Below are positions 19,616-25,000 of a DNA stretch of 25,000 nt, in pieces (within the stretch, counting starts at the first letter, position 1; each line of letters starts with the position of its first letter). Source of the stretch: Penium margaritaceum. Its lineage: Eukaryota > Streptophyta > Zygnematophyceae > Desmidiales > Peniaceae. The DNA lies in assembly GCA_023375785.1 (NCBI GenBank), contig SZWC01003845.1, positions 69,230 to 94,229 on the forward strand. Reading direction: 5' to 3'. The position numbers and the translations under genes were made by a program. The notes beneath the pieces are model-generated. The model did no database searches. It was given only the letters and a program-made list of their open reading frames with translations, and had not been told where the DNA came from.

Positions 19616-20996
19616 GTGTCGGCTCGCTACACACGCGGTCCAGGCAGGAGCCTCAGACCCTGGGTCCCGACAGCTAGCACTCAGGCCACCACGGCACGTC
19701 CTCTCAGCCCACGAACCCCTGGAGGAGATGCAGATCCACTACCTCAGAGACGTGGCTCCACTCCCACGGTTGTGAGTGGGGACCAGTGCACCAAGGCACT
19801 CGGTTTGGCCACACTGTCAGTCATTACGGACCTACATCTAGGGTCGGCTCTGGGCTACGCCCTGCTCCATCAGGAACACCTGTATGCCGTTACGACTGCA
19901 CTCACGCAGATGCCACAAGGGGCACTAAATGCGCATGCCCTCACTGTCCGTCCCATTGAGCGACCAGAGGACCGAGCCACCCTACGGGAGGCTCGGGCGT
20001 CTCCCAAGGCCACACATTGGGAAGCGGCGTACGTCGATGAGCTAGCTGCCATCCGGCAACATCACGTCTACGAGCTTGTCGACCTTCCCCCGTGCCGCAA
20101 GGCCATCGCACCAAGTGGGTTCTCCTGCAGAATTGGAAGCCAGACGGGTCTCTGGACAAGTACAAAGCCGGTCTCACGGCCAAGGGGTTTGCTCAGATAC
20201 CTGGGATCGACTATGACCAGATCTTCGCACCGGTCGGTCGGTTCTCTACCAGCTGAGTGTTCTTTAGCCTGGTTGCACAGCATGGGTGGGAACCGCATCA
20301 GATGGATGTGAACGACGCCTTCCTCCATGTCTCACTAGAGGGCGAGGAGCTCTACATATTGTAGCCCCCAGGCTTCGACGATGGCTCTGGCAAGGCCTGG
20401 AAGCTGCGGAAAGCCCTCTATGGCTTAAAGCAGTCAGTGCGCTGCTCGAATTAGGAGATCAGCCGTACGCTTCTGAGCGACGGCCTCCTTCGCAGCTCTG
20501 CCGAACCCGCGCTGTTCATTAGCCCGCGAGGTCAGACGCTCGCCGCTGTCTTGGTCTATGTCGACGACCTGCTCATTGCATCACCGGATGTGGCTGCCAT
20601 CCAGCGGGTCAAGGACCTGCTACACGTCGCTTACTAGATAAAGGACCTCGGGCCAGCGCGAGTCTTTCTAGGCATGGAGCTTAAGCAAGATCGCTCCGCG
20701 GGCATACTGCATGTCCATCAGGCTGCCTACGTCAGCACCCTGTCCGGACGCTTCTCTGGGGACTTGTCCTCCTGCCAAGAGCATCCTCACCCATGTCGCG
20801 CGACGGTCAGGCGATGCTCAAGAGCTCCGATTCAGGTTTCGTGGGGGAGCCAATACACATGACTGCATATCTGCGCGTCATCGGGTCGCTGATGTTCCTT
20901 GCAACGACGACGCGTCCAGATATCACGTTCGCCGTCAACCTCGTGGCTCAATTCTCTCAGGAACCGCATCACCTCCACTTTGAGGCTGCGATCCGA
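19616..20996 (+). pseudogene. Copia-2 reverse transcriptase, disrupted
   Basis: RT copies element RNA into cDNA. The domain begins with THWEAAYVDELAAI near 20015 and changes frame near 20110. It continues with LLQNWKPDGSLDKYKAGLTAKGF, IDYDQIFAPV, HQMDVNDAFLHVSLEG (first catalytic Asp in MDVNDAF), PPGFDDG, ALYGLKQS and the YVDD box at 20557-20568. It then changes frame again near 20760-20793 to GSLMFLATTTRPDITFAVNLVAQFS. In-frame stops are TGA 20254, TAG 20362 (before PPGF, where Gln is conserved), TAG 20452, TAG 20635 and TGA 20997. Catalytic aspartates are still encoded, but no single product could be made. Confidence 0.87.
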
Positions 20997-21617
20997 TGAC
21001 TGCGCTTTGATGTCTGGACTCCACGGCGAGGTCTCATGTTCCGCCGACAGCCGTTTGTTGTGGTCGTGGGCTACACCGACAGTGACTGGGCCGGCAGTCC
21101 AAACGGTAAGAGCCGCACAGGCTGGATATTTCTGGTTCGCGACACAGCGGTGTCCTGGCGCAGTGGCAAGTAGGGGTACATTACACGTAGCACCGCTGAG
21201 GCTGAGTACATAGCCCTTGGTTCAGGCGCATGTGAGACCGTGTGGCTGAGTCATTTGTTGTCCAAGCTGCGTCAGCCCATCGCGTCCATCACGTTGCATT
21301 GTGACAATGAGAGTTCCATGACCATCGCTGACAATGACGGCGTGCATCATACACGCATTAAGCACATTAATGTTGAGTATCACTATGTGCGCTCGTTGTT
21401 GCATGACGGTAGCACGACCATTGTGTGGCTTGAGACAGCACGACAGTTGGCTGACTTCTTGACCAAGGCACTGAAGCGCGACTCGTTCAAGAAGGTTGTG
21501 AGTTCAGTCGGCGTACATCTGTATGTTGTAACCTTTGTCCTGGCTTCCGTATCCATGTGCCCTAAGGGAGTTTGTCTGTCGCATGTGATGCTGCTTGCCC
21601 ATGCACACTGCGCCTGA
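20997..21617 (+). pseudogene. Copia-2 RNase H (end of pol), one internal TAG
   Basis: Copia RNase H motifs follow one another in one frame: VVGYTDSDWAGS (21060-21095), GKSRTGWIFL, STAEAEYIALGSG, LHCDNESSMTI, KHINVEYHYVRSLLHDG and the LADFLTKALKRD C-terminus. A TAG at 21171 replaces the Gln found at the same place in copia-1 (GKQG). The pol frame ends at TGA 21615-21617, five bases before the polypurine tract. Confidence 0.9.
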
Positions 21618-21621
21618 GAGT

Positions 21622-21631
21622 CATGGGGGAG
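21622..21631 (+). other. Polypurine tract of copia-2
   Basis: CATGGGGGAG directly precedes the 3' LTR and is identical to that of copia-1. Confidence 0.88.
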
Positions 21632-22474
21632 TGTTGGTTTTTCTGCGTCTCTCATTGTACTCTGTTGTGTCCTCCCGGCTTGTGTACATTGGCATGCAGA
21701 TGACTGACGGCAAGACTTGATGCCGCTGGAGTGTCGTCCGGTGGTGCCGACGCACGCTGAGGCCTACTCGCACTACGCTGGAGCCTCCTCCCTCCGTCAA
21801 CGCGCTCAGCTCCATCGGCAGGCCTCCTTGGCAGTCGAGCCGCCGGCGGTCACTGCCTCCGCAGAGGTCGTCTGCGTGCTTGTGGTGCTGGATCTGAGTG
21901 TGTTGTTGTGTCTACAGCGTCATGCTCTGCCTAGGGTCCATTTTTCATGTTGCGGGGCACTGTTTGGCACATTGGACCAGCGTAGGCACTGCCTGGGTTC
22001 GGGCAGTCATAACTCTTTGCTACTATTTTTCTAGCTGTTTCTGACCGCACGGCTGCGTTTGCAGCGTTTGTATTATGGTATGGTCTAGTTTTCAGGCAAA
22101 ACGGATGACGCCCGGGTTTTGGGCTATCGGCCGTCTGGCAGGCCTCACCGAGAAAACGTGTCAGCCTGAAAAGAGAGTTGTTTCCTTTTTGGTTGGTGAT
22201 CTGAGTAACAAGCTCTACAGAGCTAGGGGGGATCTAGAACTTGGAGGGGTGTCCCATTGTTGTTTATTCTTGATTGCTAGTCAGTCACTTCCAGTTTTCA
22301 ACTGCTCTCTGACGCTAACAATGGCGCGCGCATCTCCGAGTAACAAAGACAGAGCTCACAAACTTTTACTCTAGAGCAGCAGACTGAGGGGCATCAGACT
22401 TGAGCAACGAGCGTGGAAGCCCACACCCTGCATCAACAACATTGCTGCCTCAACCTGTTGCATAGATTCAGGCT
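21632..22474 (+). repeat. 3' LTR of copia-2 (843 bp)
   Basis: It starts TGTTGG and ends ATTCAGGCT, immediately before the ATCGA duplication. It is about nine-tenths identical to 13776-14617, with a few short gaps. Confidence 0.93.
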
Positions 22475-22479
22475 ATCGA
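22475..22479. repeat. Target-site duplication of copia-2, right copy (ATCGA)
   Basis: This is the second copy of 13771-13775. Confidence 0.93.
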
Positions 22480-22701
22480 GACCCCGACCAGAACTTCCCC
22501 CGCCGAGACGTCGCACCCCTGCCACCAGCACAAGTGGACGGGGATACTAAGTACGTAATTGTGGATATCTTCGGACATCGACGCCGCGGAATAAGAGCAG
22601 AGTACGTGGTCATGTGGCACGGCTACGAAGCCGTGCACAACAAATGGGAGCCCTACGATAACTTCGAGATGTTGATCATTCGATCAAGAAGTCGCGGCTA
22701 A
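22475..22701 (+). pseudogene. Chromodomain and integrase tail of the gypsy chromovirus, separated from pol
   Basis: The open frame from the insertion point reads RDPDQNFPRRDVAPLPP, a typical integrase-to-chromodomain linker, and then a chromodomain: KYVIVDIFGHRRR, AEYVVMWHGY, NKWEPYDNFE. It ends with TAA at 22699-22701. Aromatic positions that bind methylated histone H3 tails in this family (Tyr of KYVI, Trp of MWHGY, Trp of KWEP) are all present. Known: chromovirus chromodomains steer integration to heterochromatin. It has no start codon because it is the C-terminal end of pol, cut off by copia-2. Its frame joins that of LKHYR at 13761-13775 once one target duplication is removed. Confidence 0.88.
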
Positions 22702-22712
22702 AAGGAGGGAAG
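22700..22712 (+). other. Polypurine tract of the chromovirus
   Basis: AAAAGGAGGGAAG overlaps the pol stop codon and abuts the TGTTACG start of the 3' LTR. Confidence 0.85.
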
Positions 22713-23226
22713 TGTTACGTCCCTGACGCACACGAGTCCCTAAAACTCGCGAGTGGGCATTTCTGTTCTTACATTCATGGCCCATTGCCCTATGTTTATA
22801 GAATTTTTTCACCATTAGGCAGAGAGCATTTTGGCCAATTGCCCCGACCTCCGGTGTTTTGTTCTCGAAGTTTCTGGCAGCTTCAACCACCCTCCAGAAT
22901 GGTCAAACAGAAGTTTCGCGAGCAGTATCGATGTTTTGATATCATTTGGTTGACGTCTCGACGATGCTTGACTTGTGTAAAGAAGCGTTCATGTGTTCTC
23001 CAAGCCCCATTCTTCTCAACGGAGCTTCTCCAATCCACCACTCATGTCACGATTTCGCACGCGTCACTGGCACGAGCGCCGATGACTCGAATTATGCCTC
23101 ATTCTCATTGGCATCGAAGTACACTTATTGCTTAACATAAATTTTCCTTTTTTCCCAAGCACCCAAATACGTCCTTTTCCCCGCACCTCATCCCTATGAA
23201 CCAGCTACGTTCCGCTTGGCGTAACA
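22713..23226 (+). repeat. 3' LTR of the gypsy chromovirus (514 bp)
   Basis: It starts TGTTACG and ends GCGTAACA. It is about 40 bases shorter than the 5' LTR and is visibly more diverged from it than the copia-2 LTRs are from each other, consistent with an older insertion. Confidence 0.87.
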
Positions 23227-23392
23227 TTCTCTCCAAACGTATCGTGTACATGTGTTCAAATTATCCCTGCACTTGTTTTTGGAAGAAAAATTGCTCTAAA
23301 TATAAATTATACAAGTGTACCAGTTCTCCAAATCTTCTTGTGCTCCGCACCTCATCTTTGTGAACCACCTACAGTCCCCTTTGCATAACAGT
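23227..23392 (+). repeat. Second, older LTR tail of a related gypsy family
   Basis: The end of this stretch (about 23347-23392: GCACCTCATCTTTGTGAACC...GCATAACA) repeats, with differences, the last 45 bases of both chromovirus LTRs, including GTGAACCACCTAC of the 5' LTR. An LTR tail directly after an LTR suggests that the chromovirus inserted into an older LTR whose left part may be 8824-9222. Confidence 0.5.
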
Positions 23393-23985
23393 TTTGGTGC
23401 TTGTGACCAACGCAGAGAAATTTGTGTGCTAGTATGAAAAGGGAGGTATGATTGCATTTTCCTCACGCGCACATTTGTCCCGTTGTCTAATTCCTGTGCC
23501 TCACCTCCCCAACCTCGACGCCGCGCACCGGGCTTGGACCGCGGCCTGATGCGCCCTGGTAGCTGCTGCTGCGGATGCCACGTCTCTCACTCTCCATTCT
23601 ACGCGTCTGCTTCGGACGAGGTCTCTCACCAACAGCGCTCACGCTGTGAAAAAGCATGCATGCCTATGACGAGTCATTACGGGCATGCACGCTTTTTGTA
23701 CGGCGTGCACGCCAACGTCGGTGCACCCTCGAACTCGAGTGCTCAATCAAAACAACGGGCCGGGACAACGCACCGGATCGAAATGTTTCGACTGATTCGA
23801 ACTTGAAACCCAGTGCTTCTAACCACCCCACCAGCGGTTGTGTTGTGCCACGTTGCGCACATCTGCGGTGGATAGTAACACCGCAGGAAGGGCGTCAAAC
23901 GTCTCCCTGCTCCCTTCCATTCCGCCTGTCCTTCCCTCGGAAAGATAACGTACGGGTGGGACGATGGGGGGAGGGATGAAGGGGA
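23393..23985. other. No gene recognised; contains a truncated tRNA-like segment
   Basis: Short open frames only. Other than the tRNA-like motif at 23786-23840 no feature was identified. A short inverted pair (GCATGCATGCC...GGGCATGCACGC) lies near 23655-23690. Confidence 0.4.
23786..23840 (-). other. tRNA-like A box and B box, truncated (tRNA pseudogene or SINE head)
   Basis: On the minus strand TGGTGGGGTGG (23823-23833) resembles an A box and continues into a D-arm-like GTTAGAAGCAC. AGTTCGAATCA (23793-23803) matches the B box. The distance between them is too short for a full anticodon arm, so this is not a working tRNA gene. Confidence 0.35.
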
Positions 23986-23989
23986 GGGA

Positions 23990-24290
23990 AAGATTCATTC
24001 CATTCCCCCCATCCCTCGCTCCCTGCACTCCTTTTTTCCCTTCCTCACTCCCTCCATCCCTCCCTCCCCCCTTCACTCCCTCCTTCACTCCCTCCCTTCC
24101 TCCCTCCCTCACTCCCTCCCTCCCTCACTCACTCCCTCCCTCCCTCCCCCCTTCACTCCCTCCCTTCCTCCCTCCCTCACTCCCTCCCTCCCTCACTCAC
24201 TCCCTCCCTCCCTCGCTCCCTCCCTCTCTCCCTCCCTGCTGCCCATCCTTCTACCTTCCCTCACTCCTCCACTCCCTCCTTCCCATACCA
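23990..24290. repeat. CCCTCC-type polypyrimidine tract with a 68-bp internal duplication
   Basis: This is almost pure C/T on the plus strand with occasional CACT. A 68-base block beginning CTTCACTCCCTCCCTTCC at 24083 is repeated at 24151. The minus strand has many GGGAGGGAGGG runs. Apparent Pro/Ser/Leu-rich open frames are by-products. Confidence 0.92.
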
Positions 24291-24690
24291 CACGGAGCAA
24301 TCGGCTCCTTCGGCGTTGCAACTCTCGGTCCGCGTTGGCAGTGCTGCTGGCGAGCGAGAGGATAGTTGGTCTCTCATAGAACATTTCACCACAGCAACTC
24401 ACTCACCATTACTAGCTGGCACGCTTCCTACCTATTTGGAGGGAAGTCCGTTCAGGGCAAGGGTGCCAGCAAGTCACATCACATCACAAACTAGTTCATG
24501 TAGACAGCAGCATTCAGTGAACTCTGCTGTCTACCACTCTCGCTCGGGCTAAGTGACTTGGGCAAGAGCAGGATTGCGCCGCGCCGACTCCCTCGTTTTG
24601 GCGTAGCCTGCAAGGCAGCAGCATCGTTCAGTGTCTCTTGCTGCTGCTCCATCTGCTGCTCCTGCATCTTCTGCACTTCTGTTCTCTTCC
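24291..24690. other. No gene recognised upstream of the secreted-protein frame
   Basis: This is mixed sequence that could hold the promoter and 5' leader of the gene at 24730. No clear TATA box was identified. It contains a perfect 11-bp inverted repeat at 24500-24534. CTG-rich sequence begins near 24640, and the frame of the next gene is open from 24607. Confidence 0.4.
24500..24534. repeat. Perfect 11-bp inverted repeat (hairpin)
   Basis: GTAGACAGCAG (24500-24510) and CTGCTGTCTAC (24524-24534) are exact reverse complements separated by 13 bases. No T run follows, and a role is not evident. Confidence 0.8.
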
Positions 24691-24729
24691 ATGGTTGGCC
24701 CTCTGCTGCGTGCTCAGGGCGCCAGTAAC

Positions 24730-25000
24730 ATGGGGCTGCTGTGCCTGCTGCTGCTCGTGCTAAATCTAGCCTTTTCCCAAAGCTACAGCCCTGGACAAAG
24801 CTCCATAGCTGCCGCTGCGGCGGCTTTCGCTGCTGCTTCTGCAACAGCACTGCCTGCGGTGGCGGTCCCGACAGGTGCTTCTGTCGCTGCTGCTGCTGCT
24901 GCTGCCGATGCTGATGCTGCTGTCGCCCGCGACGGCAGGACAGAGGCGGCGGTGGAGGAACAGCTGCGACGGTTTGCCGACGCGGTGCGGCGGGATGATG
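24730..25000 (+). CDS. Secreted alanine-rich protein, N-terminal part, runs off the window
   Basis: From ATG 24730 the frame is open to the window edge (90 codons). It begins MGLLCLLLLVLNLAFSQ, a classic cleavable signal peptide: short N-region, a Leu-rich core, and a probable cut near AFS-QS. The mature part is Ala-rich, with GCT-encoded Ala runs (about residues 32-42 and 57-64) and then a charged, probably helical stretch (EEQLRRFADAVRRDD). An upstream in-frame ATG at 24691 exists, but it would bury the signal core behind 13 residues. The context AACATGG of the later ATG is good for plants, so 24730 is preferred. The frame is closed upstream by TAG at 24604. The family is not recognised. 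The product probably enters the secretory pathway. Triplet-repeat composition like that of the leaders in the window is a caution, but the signal peptide is unlikely to arise by chance. Confidence 0.5.
   Translation, partial: MGLLCLLLLVLNLAFSQSYSPGQSSIAAAAAAFAAASATALPAVAVPTGASVAAAAAAADADAAVARDGRTEAAVEEQLRRFADAVRRDD

Larger units (their letters stand above)
13776..22474 (+). mobile_element. Ty1/copia LTR retrotransposon copia-2, full-length but degenerate
   Basis: An 8.7-kb element with all parts in copia order: 5' LTR, abutting primer site, CAG-rich leader, gag with CCHC knuckle, protease, integrase, RT, RNase H, polypurine tract and 3' LTR. ATCGA target duplications flank it. Integrase lies before RT, which defines Ty1/copia. 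The LTRs are about nine-tenths identical by eye. Coding capacity is broken by about 18 TAG, three TGA and at least four frameshifts. It sits inside the gypsy chromovirus and is therefore younger than it. It is related to copia-1 (same polypurine tract, leader type and protein motifs), but the two LTRs are not obviously similar, so they are relatives rather than copies. Confidence 0.93.
9223..23226 (+). mobile_element. Ty3/gypsy chromovirus, decayed, split by copia-2
   Basis: The order is 5' LTR, primer site, gag with CCHC knuckle, protease, RT-RNase H, integrase, then (after the inserted copia-2) a chromodomain, polypurine tract and 3' LTR. Integrase after RNase H identifies Ty3/gypsy, and the C-terminal chromodomain identifies the chromovirus branch. 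Without the insertion it would be about 5.3 kb. Coding regions carry many stops and frameshifts and a deletion in RT, and the LTRs differ clearly in sequence and length. This is an old copy, older than copia-2 as the nesting requires. No convincing target duplication was found: TTTTG precedes and TTCTC follows. Confidence 0.88.

Noticed and set aside
23964..24365. Pro/Ser/Leu-rich open frame over the pyrimidine tract
   Set aside because: CCCTCC repeats lack stops in these frames whatever their function; no coding evidence.
1..25000. CRISPR array, rRNA or prokaryotic operon structure
   Set aside because: No regularly spaced identical short repeats with unique spacers, no rRNA-like sequence, and gene content is typical of a eukaryotic transposon-rich region.

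Overview
This is a eukaryotic window dominated by transposable elements, most likely from a large, repeat-rich genome of the green (streptophyte) lineage. The evidence is plant-type LTR retrotransposons primed by initiator-tRNA-Met-like sites, a chromodomain-bearing Ty3/gypsy element (chromovirus), Ty1/copia elements, and a leucine-rich-repeat protein of the kind found at the C-terminus of plant NLR proteins. A charophyte alga would fit, but the species cannot be named from this sequence. One unresolved base (N, 7021) marks an assembly join.

Layout. Positions 2-1926 hold the 3' part of a leucine-rich-repeat gene with two reading-frame breaks and an acidic C-terminus. Positions 1927-3186 hold no recognisable gene. 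Positions 3192-8240 are a Ty1/copia element on the minus strand (copia-1), with 563-bp LTRs, a CCCTC target duplication, a primer-binding site and a polypurine tract. It has lost protease, integrase and half of the reverse transcriptase, so gag is joined almost directly to the end of RT plus RNase H. Positions 8246-9222 contain flanking sequence and a possible older LTR. Positions 9223-23226 are a Ty3/gypsy chromovirus (554- and 514-bp LTRs ending TGTTACG...CGTAACA), heavily decayed. Inside it, at 13776-22474, sits a second Ty1/copia element (copia-2, 842/843-bp LTRs, ATCGA target duplication). This insertion splits the chromovirus integrase from its C-terminal chromodomain (22475-22701). A further LTR tail at 23287-23392 suggests the chromovirus itself landed in an older LTR, giving three nested layers. 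The rest of the right end holds a tRNA-like fragment, a 300-bp CCCTCC-type pyrimidine tract, and the start of a gene for a secreted alanine-rich protein that runs off the window (24730-25000).

The two copia elements are related. They share the same polypurine tract, a long CAG-rich leader between primer site and gag, repeated hairpins in that leader, and a gag that starts with a coiled coil and a glutamine-rich tract. In both, the in-frame stop codons are overwhelmingly TAG, mostly where CAG is expected. This looks like C-to-T decay of CHG sites, although UAG reassignment is a formal alternative. Copia-2 also carries twelve in-frame copies of a 36-bp minisatellite between integrase and reverse transcriptase. 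No element here appears able to move on its own. I see no CRISPR array, rRNA or intact tRNA gene. The features most worth follow-up are the shared CAG/hairpin leader, the TAG bias and the fold-back palindrome in copia-1.
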